Shown: positions 51,500-60,432 of the stretch, one piece after another
How positions within the stretch are numbered: position 1 is the stretch's first letter
Layout of the letters: each line of letters begins with the position of its first letter
From: Alloboseaceae bacterium BT-24-1
Lineage (GTDB): Bacteria; Pseudomonadota; Alphaproteobacteria; Rhizobiales; Beijerinckiaceae
Direction of reading: 5' to 3'
Length of the DNA: 64,000 bases
NCBI GenBank assembly: GCA_025846845.1
Contig: JAOYTL010000005.1
Location: forward strand, 1 to 64,000
The notes under the pieces: generated by a model
The model's database searches: none
What the model was told of the DNA's origin: nothing
The model's input: only the letters and a program-made list of their open reading frames with translations
Translations under genes and position numbers: made by a program

Positions 51500-52384
51500 T
51501 CAGCCCTTCAACACCTCGACCAAGGTCTTTCCGAGGCGCGCCGGCGACGGCGAGACCCGGATGCCGGCCGCTTCCATCGCCGCAATCTTGTCCTCGGCGC
51601 CGCCTTTGCCACCGGAGATGATCGCACCGGCATGGCCCATGCGGCGGCCGGGAGGAGCCGTGCGGCCGGCGATGAAGCCGACCATCGGCTTCTTGCGGCC
51701 ACGCTTGGCTTCGTCCTTGATGAACTGGGCGGCTTCCTCTTCGGCCGAGCCGCCGATCTCGCCGATCATCACGATCGAGGTGGTCTTCTCGTCGGCGAGG
51801 AACATCTCGAGCATGTCGATGAACTCGGTGCCCTTGACCGGGTCGCCGCCGATGCCGACAGCAGTGGTCTGGCCGAGGCCTTCGTTCGTGGTCTGGAACA
51901 CCGCCTCATAGGTCAGCGTGCCGGAGCGCGAGACGATGCCGACCGAGCCCGGCTTGAAGATGTTGGCCGGCATGATGCCGATCTTGCTCTCGCCGGCGGT
52001 GACCACGCCCGGGCAGTTCGGCCCGATCAGCCGCGACTTCGAGCCGGAGAGCGAGCGCTTGACCCTGACCATGTCGAGCACCGGGATGCCTTCGGTGATG
52101 CAGATGATCAGCGGGATCTCGGCGTCGATCGCCTCGCAGATCGCGTCGGCCGCACCCGGCGGCGGCACGTAGACCACCGAGGCGGTCGCCCCGGTCTTCT
52201 CGCGCGCCTCGGCGACGGTGTCGAAGACCGGCAGGCCGAGATGCAGCGCCCCGCCCTTCCCCGGCGAGGTGCCGCCGACCATCTGCGTGCCATAGGCGAT
52301 CGCCTGCTCGGAATGGAAGGTGCCGTTCTTGCCGGTGAAGCCCTGGCAGATGACCTTGGTGTTCTTGTCGATCAGGATGGACAT
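51500..52384 (-). CDS. sucD: succinyl-CoA synthetase alpha subunit
   Basis: A 294-residue CoA-binding subunit. It starts SILIDKNTKVICQGFTGKNG with the CoA-binding domain, has GTSPGKGG, and carries the phosphorylated His in GRRMGHAGAIISGG near residue 250. With SucC it converts succinyl-CoA to succinate with substrate-level phosphorylation. It is 9 bp downstream of sucC. Confidence 0.97.
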   Translation of the reverse strand: MSILIDKNTKVICQGFTGKNGTFHSEQAIAYGTQMVGGTSPGKGGALHLGLPVFDTVAEAREKTGATASVVYVPPPGAADAICEAIDAEIPLIICITEGIPVLDMVRVKRSLSGSKSRLIGPNCPGVVTAGESKIGIMPANIFKPGSVGIVSRSGTLTYEAVFQTTNEGLGQTTAVGIGGDPVKGTEFIDMLEMFLADEKTTSIVMIGEIGGSAEEEAAQFIKDEAKRGRKKPMVGFIAGRTAPPGRRMGHAGAIISGGKGGAEDKIAAMEAAGIRVSPSPARLGKTLVEVLKG

Positions 52385-52393
52385 CGGTTTACC

Positions 52394-53590
<1,197 letters not shown>

Positions 53591-53622
53591 GCCTGATGTC
53601 CTGTGCCGGAAAAGGGAGAGGC

Positions 53623-53670
53623 GGTGGCGTAACGGCTGGCTGCGTCGCAGCCGCGCGGCATCACGCCACC
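53623..53670. repeat. Nested hairpin in the mdh-sucC gap
   Basis: Outer arms GGTGGCGT (53623-53630) and ACGCCACC (53663-53670) enclose a perfect inner hairpin GGCTGC-GTC-GCAGCC (53638-53652). It lies in the intercistronic RNA between mdh and sucC. Confidence 0.65.
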
Positions 53671-53678
53671 GATCTGTC

Positions 53679-54641
53679 TCACGCCAATGACGCGTCGACG
53701 CTCTTGCAGGCGTCGATCAAGCTCTGGACCGAGGCGACCGACTTGGCGAGCATCTCCTTCTCGGCGCCGTTGAGGCGGATCTTGACGACGCGCTCGACGC
53801 CCTTGGCGCCGATCACGACCGGCACGCCGACGAACATGTCCTTGACGCCGTACTGGCCCTTGAGCGCCGCAGCCGCCGGCAGCACGCGCTTCTGGTCCTT
53901 GAGATAGCTCTCGGCCATGGCGATCGCCGAGGCGGCCGGAGCGTAGAAGGCCGAGCCGGTCTTCAGCAGGTTGACGATCTCGCCACCGCCCTTGCGGGTA
54001 CGCTCGACGATGGCGTCGAGACGCTCCTGCGTCGTCCACTTCATCTTGACGAGGTCCGGCAGCGGGATGCCGGCGACGCCGGAATAGCGGACGAGCGGCA
54101 CCATGTCGTCGCCATGGCCGCCGAGCACGAAGGCCGAGACGTCCTTGACCGAGACCTTGAACTCGTCGGCGAGGAAGTGGCGGAAGCGGGCCGAGTCGAG
54201 CACGCCGGCCATGCCGCAGATCATGTTGGGCTTGAGGCCCGAGAACTTCTGCAGCGCCCAGACCATCGCGTCGAGCGGGTTGGTGATGCAGATCACGAAG
54301 GCCTTGGGGGCGTAGGTCTTGATGCCCTCGCCGACCGACTTCATCACCTTGAGGTTGATGCCGATCAAATCGTCGCGGCTCATGCCGGGCTTGCGCGGCA
54401 CGCCGGCGGTGACGATCACCACATCGGCGCCCTTGATGTCCTCATAGGACTGCGTGCCCTTGTAGCCAGCGTCGAAGCCGTCGACCGGGGCGGACTCAGC
54501 GATGTCGAGGCCTTTGCCTTGAGGGATGCCCTCGGCGATGTCGAACAGGACGACGTCGCCCAGTTCCTTGAGACCGGCGAGGTGAGCGAGCGTGCCGCCG
54601 ATCTGTCCGGCGCCGATGAGGGCGATCTTCTTGCGGGCCAT
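53679..54641 (-). CDS. mdh: malate dehydrogenase
   Basis: A 320-residue NAD-dependent malate dehydrogenase of the lactate-dehydrogenase-like type usual in alphaproteobacteria. It has NAD motif IALIGAGQIGGTLA, the substrate loop TAGVPRKPGMSRDDL, ITNPLDAMVW, and the catalytic His in LGGHGDDMVPLVR. ATG at 54641 (MARKKIAL) is the family start; a 28-residue upstream extension is not. It begins the TCA operon, after a 246-bp gap downstream of the TetR gene in which I see no strong consensus promoter. Confidence 0.97.
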   Translation of the reverse strand: MARKKIALIGAGQIGGTLAHLAGLKELGDVVLFDIAEGIPQGKGLDIAESAPVDGFDAGYKGTQSYEDIKGADVVIVTAGVPRKPGMSRDDLIGINLKVMKSVGEGIKTYAPKAFVICITNPLDAMVWALQKFSGLKPNMICGMAGVLDSARFRHFLADEFKVSVKDVSAFVLGGHGDDMVPLVRYSGVAGIPLPDLVKMKWTTQERLDAIVERTRKGGGEIVNLLKTGSAFYAPAASAIAMAESYLKDQKRVLPAAAALKGQYGVKDMFVGVPVVIGAKGVERVVKIRLNGAEKEMLAKSVASVQSLIDACKSVDASLA

Positions 54642-54887
54642 TGCCGAATCCTTGTTGTTGGATGCGAGAGCAGTTGAAGCCAAAAAAGCCGACGGTTCTT
54701 TGACGCAAGCCGCCTCCGGGCTCAACCCTGTGCGAGATCGGACATTGGAACCGCCCCAAATCGCGAATTCGGCATCATAATCGCGGAAAATCCAGAAAAA
54801 CCAAGCCGTTAGAAGCTACGCCCCAAAATCGGATCGTCAACCTGCATCGCAAACCGGCAGTTACATTTTACAAAATCTGTCATTTTT

Positions 54888-55490
54888 TTAGATGACACCC
54901 GTCGCGAGCGTCCGCAGCGCCACCCTGATCAGTGTCGCAAGCCTGGCATCGACCGATGCCTGCGGCACATCCGCCTCGAGCTCCAGCGCCGCAGGATGGA
55001 TGAAACGGTGCGTAGCGTCGATCACGAAGGCGATAGCGCGGTCGCGATCGCGCGGCTCGAAGGCCCCGGTCGCGATACCGTCGTCTATCACGCGCTCGAA
55101 CAGGGCGCGCACCCGGGTGCGGTTGCGCCGGCTGATCGCATGGCGCTTGGCCACGGCCTGCGACAGCGCCGCGAACAGATGCGGCTCCTCATGCAGCAGG
55201 TCGCGATTCGCTTTTGCGAGCGCGAGGATCAGGCGCTCGAGCTTGTCCTCGGCCGGGTCCGGCCCGTCGGCGATGTCGGCGAGCGAGCGCTCGGTCGCCT
55301 TCAGCCAGACATCGACTACCGCATCGATCAGCGCCGTGCGCGAGGGGAAGTAGCGGTAGACATTGGCATGCGTCATGCCCGCCTCTTCCGCCACCGCGAC
55401 CACAGTGAAGCGGCGCAGACCGTGCTGGCGCAAATGCTCGCCGGCGACCGAGAGAATGCGCATCTCGCTCGGTTCGCGCGGCGTCGCCAC
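54888..55490 (-). CDS. TetR family transcriptional regulator
   Basis: A 200-residue TetR-type repressor. The helix-turn-helix is within residues 12-58, with AEEAGMTHANVYRYFPSRTA. The C-terminal ligand domain is helical (for example LADIADGPDPAEDKLERLIL). It begins 2 bp after the stop of zapE on the same strand, so zapE and tetR are probably co-transcribed. No ligand or target is evident. Confidence 0.9.
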   Translation of the reverse strand: MATPREPSEMRILSVAGEHLRQHGLRRFTVVAVAEEAGMTHANVYRYFPSRTALIDAVVDVWLKATERSLADIADGPDPAEDKLERLILALAKANRDLLHEEPHLFAALSQAVAKRHAISRRNRTRVRALFERVIDDGIATGAFEPRDRDRAIAFVIDATHRFIHPAALELEADVPQASVDARLATLIRVALRTLATGVI

Positions 55491-55492
55491 GG

Positions 55493-56671
55493 TCAGGTCT
55501 CCACCAGCCCGGTCGCGTCGCCGCTCGCGGTCGAGTCCGCCCGCCCATGTGGCAAGGCGAGATATTCCTCCGAACGCATTTCGATCAGGCGCGACACGGT
55601 CCGGTCGAACTCGAAGGCCTCGCGGCCGCTCTGGGCGAGATAGATCCCCGTCGGCTCGGCGGCCGCCGAGGCCACGAGCTTCACATGGCTCTCGTACAGC
55701 GTGTCGATCAGGATGATGAAGCGCTTGGCCTCGTTGCGCCGTTCGACGTCCATGATCGGGATCCCGTCGAGGATCAGCGTATGGAAGCGCTGGGCGAGCG
55801 CGAGATAGTCCGAGGCGCCATAGGCCTGGGCGCAGAGATCGGCGAAACTCGCCCGCGCCACGCTACCCGCCGCCTGCGGCAGCTTCAGCTCGTGCCCCTT
55901 GATCGAGATCGTCACCGGCGCGCCCTGCGCCACGCCGGTGAGCTGGCTGAAGGCCTTGTCGAGCGCGGCCTTGGCCTTGTCGTCGGCGGGGACATGATAG
56001 GTCGGCGCGCCGCCGAGCTTCTCCAGCCGGAAATCGGTGCGCGCCTCCAGCTTGATGACGTCGACCTTGCTGGCGAGCAGCTCGATGAAGGGCAGGAAGA
56101 GCGCGCGGTTGAGGCCCCCTTCATAAAGCCGCGACGGCTCGACGTTGGAGGTCGCGACCACGACAGCGCCGGCAGCGAAGAGCGCCGTGAATAGCCGACC
56201 CAAAATCATCGCATCGGCGATGTCGGTGACGGTGAATTCGTCGAAGCAAAGCAGGCTCGCCTCTTCCGCGAGCTCGGCCGCCACCGGACCGATCGGATCC
56301 GGCTCCTTGACCGTTCCGGCCTTGAGCGCCTGGCGATAGGCGTGGATGCGCTCGTGCACATCGGCCATGAAGGCATGGAAATGCACCCGCCTGCGCGCTG
56401 AGACCGGGACCGTCTCGTAGAACAGGTCCATCAGCATGGTCTTGCCGCGGCCGACCGAGCCCCAGATGTAGAGGCCCTTGATCCCGTCCAACGCCGGCTG
56501 CTTGCGGCCGAACAGCCAGCCGAGCGCGCTGCTCTTCTTCGCCAGCTTGCGGCTGGCAAGCGTCTCGGACAGCGCCTGCAAGCGCCTGACGACGGCGACC
56601 TGCGCCGGATCGCGCTCGATCGCCCCCGAGGCGACCAGGGCGTCATAACGTTCGGGAAGCGTGGCGGACAT
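55493..56671 (-). CDS. zapE: cell division protein ZapE (AFG1-like ATPase)
   Basis: A 392-residue AFG1/LACE1-type P-loop ATPase. Walker A is GSVGRGKTMLMD, Walker B SLLCFDEFTVTD, followed by VVVATSNVEPSRLY. Bacterial members are known as ZapE, which destabilises the Z-ring under stress. In Rhizobiales the gene often lies upstream of mdh, as it does here. The frame stays open upstream to 57148, but that part is antisense to LysR and not family-like; ATG at 56671 (MSATLPERY) is used although its ribosome site is weak. Confidence 0.9.
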   Translation of the reverse strand: MSATLPERYDALVASGAIERDPAQVAVVRRLQALSETLASRKLAKKSSALGWLFGRKQPALDGIKGLYIWGSVGRGKTMLMDLFYETVPVSARRRVHFHAFMADVHERIHAYRQALKAGTVKEPDPIGPVAAELAEEASLLCFDEFTVTDIADAMILGRLFTALFAAGAVVVATSNVEPSRLYEGGLNRALFLPFIELLASKVDVIKLEARTDFRLEKLGGAPTYHVPADDKAKAALDKAFSQLTGVAQGAPVTISIKGHELKLPQAAGSVARASFADLCAQAYGASDYLALAQRFHTLILDGIPIMDVERRNEAKRFIILIDTLYESHVKLVASAAAEPTGIYLAQSGREAFEFDRTVSRLIEMRSEEYLALPHGRADSTASGDATGLVET

Positions 56672-56751
56672 GGCCTTGAGGCAGGAAAGGACGTCGTCCT
56701 TGGGGTTACGGCAGGGCGGGCCGGCCTGCAACCCTCGGCGAGGCGGGCAGC

Positions 56752-57615
56752 CTATGCGGCCTGGCGCGGGCGCAGCCAGCCGGCGCGCAGATGGCGGGCG
56801 AGCTCGCGCGCCGCTTCCGAGGGCTGCGAGCGCGACAGATGCAGCGTGATCGCGAAGGGCGGCAGCTCGGGCAGCCCTTCTGCGGAGCCGAGAATGTCGA
56901 GATCGGGCGGAACCGTGCAGGCGAGCCAGGCGGTGACGGCAAGGTCGGTCCTGACCGTCGCCGTGGTCGCATCGATATTGCCGTTCTCGAACACGCTGCG
57001 CCAGCCGCGCCCCTGCGCGTCGAGCGCTTCGGTCACCGCTGGCCGAAAGGCGCAGCTGTCGGCGACCAGCGAAAGCGGCAAGGGTTGCTTCAAATGGGCG
57101 GTGCCGGCCCTGGCGCCGACCCAGACCAATCGCTCGATGCCAAGGCATTCTCCGCCCGCGGCCGCGAGCGGCTCCTCGACCAGCGCGAGATCGACCTCGC
57201 CCTTGCCGAGCGCCTCCAGCAATTGCGGCGAGGAGGCGCAGACCAGCGAAATCTCGACCAGCGGGCTCGCATCCGCGAAACCTTTGAGAATCGGCGCCAG
57301 AGAGGTGCCAACGAGATCATAGGGAACACCGAGCCGCACCGTGCCCCCGCAACTGGTCGTCATCTCCGCCCAGATCTCGTCATTGAGGCCGATGAGCCGG
57401 CGCGCCTTGGCGAGCAGCCGCTCGCCCGCTGCCGTCAGCTTCAACCCGCGGCGCTCGCGCAGGAACAGAACTTGTCCGAGCCTTCGCTCCAGCCGCATGA
57501 TCTGCTGACTGACGGCGCTCTGCGTCAGATGCAGCGCATTGCCGGCCACGGTCATGCTGCCATGGTCAACGACGGCGACGAAGGCCCGGATCAGCTCAAG
57601 GTCGAGATTGCGCAT
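56752..57615 (-). CDS. LysR family transcriptional regulator
   Basis: A regulator of about 287 residues. The N-terminal winged helix reads LDLELIRAFVAVVDHGSMTV and SAVSQQIMRLERRLGQVLF. The effector domain follows. It is divergent from the LysE-type exporter gene at 57713, the classic regulator/exporter arrangement (as in ArgP/ArgO or LysG/LysE). A perfect dyad with T-N11-A lies at 57618-57642. An alternative ATG at 57624 lies inside that dyad, so I use the in-frame ATG at 57615. Confidence 0.92.
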   Translation of the reverse strand: MRNLDLELIRAFVAVVDHGSMTVAGNALHLTQSAVSQQIMRLERRLGQVLFLRERRGLKLTAAGERLLAKARRLIGLNDEIWAEMTTSCGGTVRLGVPYDLVGTSLAPILKGFADASPLVEISLVCASSPQLLEALGKGEVDLALVEEPLAAAGGECLGIERLVWVGARAGTAHLKQPLPLSLVADSCAFRPAVTEALDAQGRGWRSVFENGNIDATTATVRTDLAVTAWLACTVPPDLDILGSAEGLPELPPFAITLHLSRSQPSEAARELARHLRAGWLRPRQAA

Positions 57616-57617
57616 CA

Positions 57618-57642
57618 CCAGCATTATGAATTGTAATGCTGG
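57618..57642. promoter_or_regulatory. LysR-type operator with T-N11-A dyad
   Basis: CCAGCATTA-TGAATTG-TAATGCTGG is a perfect 9-bp inverted repeat with 7-nt spacer. Centred in it, T57624 and A57636 form the T-N11-A motif of LysR-type sites (ATTA-N7-TAAT). It lies between the divergent LysR and LysE-type genes, 71 bp before the latter, and reaches the LysR start. Confidence 0.75.
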
Positions 57643-57712
57643 ATCACTTCAACATTCGTTTTCATCATCCAACCGGGAGGCTTAAATCCCGTGGCTCCGC
57701 CTGGAGCCACCC

Positions 57713-58309
57713 ATGTCGCCGGACTCTCTCCTGCCGCTCATCGCCTTCGCCGCCGTCTCGACAGTGACGCCGGGCGCCACCACCACGCTCGCCACCGCGT
57801 CGGGCGCGCATTTTGGCTTTCGCCGCTCCCTGCCCTTCATGATCGGCGTTGCCATTGGCCTCGCAGCGATGGCGGTGGCCGCCGCCGCAGGGCTCGCCGG
57901 CCTGCTGCTTGCGATGCCCTCCCTCGAATTCGCGATGAAGCTCGCCGGCTCGGCCTATCTGCTCTGGCTCGCGGTCCGGATCGGACGCAGCGGCCCGCCA
58001 CATCTCGACAAGAGCATCGCCCGGCCGACCAGCTTCCTGGGGGCGCTCTGGATCCAGCTGCAGAACCCCAAGGGCTGGGCGATGACGCTCGGCGCCGCCG
58101 CATCCTTCGCTGGCCTCGCCCGCAGCGCCGCCGAGCTCGCTGCCCTGCTCGGCACCGTCTTCGGCATCCTCGCGCTTCTGTCCCTGATGCTCTGGTGCGT
58201 CGCCGGCCTGCTGCTGGCACGGCTGCTGCGGCACGCCTGGCAATGGCGCGTCCTGAATGTCGCGCTCGCGCTGGCCTTGGCCGCGTCAATCGCGACGATG
58301 TGGCGTTAG
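57713..58309 (+). CDS. LysE family exporter
   Basis: A 198-residue inner-membrane protein of the LysE/RhtB superfamily with about six hydrophobic segments. It has the conserved opening TPGATTTLATASGAHFGFRR and, in the middle, LWIQLQNPKGWAMTLGAAAS, where the family has the NPK motif. These carriers export amino acids or related metabolites. The divergent LysR regulator suggests induction by the exported compound. Confidence 0.88.
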   Translation: MSPDSLLPLIAFAAVSTVTPGATTTLATASGAHFGFRRSLPFMIGVAIGLAAMAVAAAAGLAGLLLAMPSLEFAMKLAGSAYLLWLAVRIGRSGPPHLDKSIARPTSFLGALWIQLQNPKGWAMTLGAAASFAGLARSAAELAALLGTVFGILALLSLMLWCVAGLLLARLLRHAWQWRVLNVALALALAASIATMWR

Positions 58310-58469
58310 CGCACAGCCCTGACGATTTTCGCCATTTTTACAGGCGTTTAGCCGTAAATTGCCGCAATCGCGCCTCTTGTATTCCCTGATCGGAGGCTCA
58401 TCTTCGTCTCCGAGTTAGGGAAGATTCGCCTCCTTGGGCAGCGCATTTGCGCTTTCACAGGAGTTGCAA

Positions 58470-59087
58470 TTGAATCGTTCGATCAAAGCTGGCGCCAAGG
58501 CCAGACACGGCGAGGTCAGGCGTCTCTGGCCTGCCGAGCGCGATCTCTTCACCGCCCATCTGCTTCGCCTCGACGCCGCAACGCGGCGCGAGCGCTTCGG
58601 CACGGCGGTCACAGATGAGTTCCTCACGAGCTATGCCGAGACCACCTTCGGCGTCGGCGGGCTTGTCTACGCCTATATCGAGGCGGGCGAGGTCCGTGGC
58701 GCCGCCGAATTGCGCGGGCTCGAGGAGATCGTCATCCAGACCGGCGAGGCCGCCTTCAGCGTCGAGCGCGACTGGCGCCGGCGCGGCATCGGCGAAGCAT
58801 TGTTCGGCCGCCTGATCACGGCGGCGCGCAACCGCAACATCCGCACGCTCTACATGACCTGCCTGCCCGAGAACGCGGCGATGCGGAATCTCGCGCGCAA
58901 GTTCGAGGCCGAGATGGTCGGCGGCTACAACGATGTGGAGGGCCGGATCGCCACCGGCGCGGCGACGCCTTTCACGTTGCTCGACGAGGCGATGGACAAC
59001 GCCCGCAGCTTCGCGACCCTGTCGCTCTCGCTGCAGCGCCAATTCTGGCCCTCGGCCCTGTTCGGGCGAACGGCCTCTCGGCACTGA
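58470..59087 (+). CDS. GNAT family N-acetyltransferase
   Basis: A 205-residue GNAT protein. The acetyl-CoA loop reads VERDWRRRGIGEALFGRLI (R-R-R-G-I-G), followed by TLYMTCLPENAAMRNLARKF, a usual motif-B layout. Its long C-terminus (FTLLDEAMDNARSFATL) is like GNAT domains linked to PAT-type regulators, but no second domain is present. I choose TTG at 58470 because AGGAG lies six bases upstream; a TTG at 58434 has none. Its substrate is unknown. Confidence 0.83.
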   Translation: MNRSIKAGAKARHGEVRRLWPAERDLFTAHLLRLDAATRRERFGTAVTDEFLTSYAETTFGVGGLVYAYIEAGEVRGAAELRGLEEIVIQTGEAAFSVERDWRRRGIGEALFGRLITAARNRNIRTLYMTCLPENAAMRNLARKFEAEMVGGYNDVEGRIATGAATPFTLLDEAMDNARSFATLSLSLQRQFWPSALFGRTASRH

Positions 59088-59108
59088 CACCGAAATCGGG
59101 CGTCGCGT

Positions 59109-59828
59109 TCAGCGGTTGAGCGAGAGCCCGGCGCCCGATTTCGTGATCGCCCCGTTCATGGCGCCGCCGCTGCCGACGCGCAGGCGGGCCACCACCGCGC
59201 CGCCGCGCTGGTAGAGATAGACCTCGCCGTCGCGATAATCCCAGGCATTGACCTGCTGGAGATCGCGATTGCTGCAGCCCGTGGCATTGGCGCGGTAGAG
59301 GTCGAGCGAGGGCGAGCTCGAAAGCTGCACCCGGCAGGAGCCGCCGGTCGCTTCCTGCGCCGTCCAGTTGCCAATGACGCCGTCGCGCGTCGAAACCGCG
59401 CCGCCGCGGGTCGAGCCACCACCAGGAGTCACGCCGGGATTGGCATTTGCGACCTGGGGCGGCGCCGGCTCCACCGGGCGCTGCGCCGGCGGCTGCTGGC
59501 CGGGTTGTGCCGCTTGCGGATCGAAGAAGGGGTCGTTCTGGGGCGGCATGCCGCCCGGTCCCGGCGCGGGACCGCCCGCCGGATAACCGCCCGATTGTGG
59601 TGGCGCGCTCGGGTAGCCCCCCGGCGGCGGCAGTGGCTCGGATGTGATCGGAGCCGACTGGACCGGCGGCGCCGACTGAATGGGCTCGCCGTAAACCGGC
59701 GCGCGGGCGACGGCCTGGCCCGAACCCGAGCCGTATCCACCGAAGCGCTGCGATCCGGCGCAAGCGGTCAGCAGCACGAGAGGCAGCAGGCTCGCGGCCC
59801 GCAGCAGCGCAGAAGTCCTCAAACTCAT
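59109..59828 (-). CDS. lipoprotein with C-terminal AprI/Inh protease-inhibitor domain
   Basis: A protein of about 239 residues. The signal ends in a lipobox (LLPLVLLTAC), so it should be a lipid-anchored lipoprotein. Next is a Pro/Gly/Gln-rich flexible stretch (about residues 30-145) and a C-terminal domain with GNWTAQEATGGSCRVQL, a second Cys and VNAWDYRDGEVYLY, matching the Inh fold. It resembles Brucella Omp19, an Inh-domain lipoprotein that inhibits proteases. The ATG at 59828 is used; 59837 is also possible. Confidence 0.82.
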   Translation of the reverse strand: MSLRTSALLRAASLLPLVLLTACAGSQRFGGYGSGSGQAVARAPVYGEPIQSAPPVQSAPITSEPLPPPGGYPSAPPQSGGYPAGGPAPGPGGMPPQNDPFFDPQAAQPGQQPPAQRPVEPAPPQVANANPGVTPGGGSTRGGAVSTRDGVIGNWTAQEATGGSCRVQLSSSPSLDLYRANATGCSNRDLQQVNAWDYRDGEVYLYQRGGAVVARLRVGSGGAMNGAITKSGAGLSLNR

Positions 59829-59993
59829 CCCCGTCATCCCGATAGCCCGGCCGTCTGAGGCATTATGCCCATGCCTCCTGAACGTGGCATGAGCGCGTTC
59901 AAGGCTGCAAAGAGACGCCGGTCAAGTCTCAACATGGTTTTGCAGCCTGCGCCCAGCATGGCAGAACGATGCCCCCGCCATCCGGACCATCAG

Positions 59994-60422
59994 ATGAAGC
60001 CGCTCAATCCCTCCTCGATCCGCGCTCCCTTCGCCCGCTACAGCCACGGGGCCGAGTTGCCGGCCGGCCGGCGGCTGGCCTTCTGCTCCGGCCAGCTCGG
60101 CATCGCAGCCGACGGCACGATCCCCGAGGGCGTCAGAGAGCAGGCCGATCTCTGTTTCGCCAACATCGCCGCGATCCTCGGCGAGGCCGGAATGACGCTG
60201 AAGGACATCGTCCGGGTCAACGCCTATGTCACAGATCGTGCCCATATGAAGGGCTATATGGACTCGCGCGATGCCCATGTCGGCACCCCGCCGCCGGCCT
60301 CGACCCTGATGATCGTCTCGGGCTTCACGCTGCCGGAGTTCAAGGTCGAGATCGAGGTCGTCGCAGCCGCCCCCGAAAAGCGGCGCAAGCCGGCGCGCAG
60401 CATGAGCGCGCCGCAGTTCTGA
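59994..60422 (+). CDS. RidA family protein
   Basis: A 142-residue member of the RidA/YjgF/YER057c family, trimeric enzymes that hydrolyse reactive enamine/imine intermediates. It has FCSGQLGIAADGTI, EQADLCFANIAAIL, the Arg of IVRVNAYVTD, and the late PPASTLMIVSGFTLPEFKVEIEVVA (Glu near the C-terminus), seen in two parts around residues 100-126. ATG at 59994 (MKPLNPSSIRAPF) fits the family. Upstream in-frame ATGs are not protein-like. A 20-residue basic tail extends past the fold. Confidence 0.88.
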   Translation: MKPLNPSSIRAPFARYSHGAELPAGRRLAFCSGQLGIAADGTIPEGVREQADLCFANIAAILGEAGMTLKDIVRVNAYVTDRAHMKGYMDSRDAHVGTPPPASTLMIVSGFTLPEFKVEIEVVAAAPEKRRKPARSMSAPQF

Positions 60423-60432
60423 AGCCGCTGCC

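Noticed and set aside
47838..51911. A very long open frame (over 1,350 codons) antisense to sucB, sucA and sucD
   Set aside because: The translation is arginine-, alanine- and low-complexity-rich with no family signal. It mirrors the codon bias of the coding strand in GC-rich DNA.
54835..54840. TTGACG upstream of mdh as a -35 element
   Set aside because: The only partner at 16 nt is TAGCTT, and a second -10-like TATGAT lacks a -35. Neither is convincing enough to call.
56672..57148. An N-terminal extension of ZapE by about 159 codons
   Set aside because: The segment is antisense to the LysR gene and is not part of the ZapE family. The start at 56671 gives the normal length.
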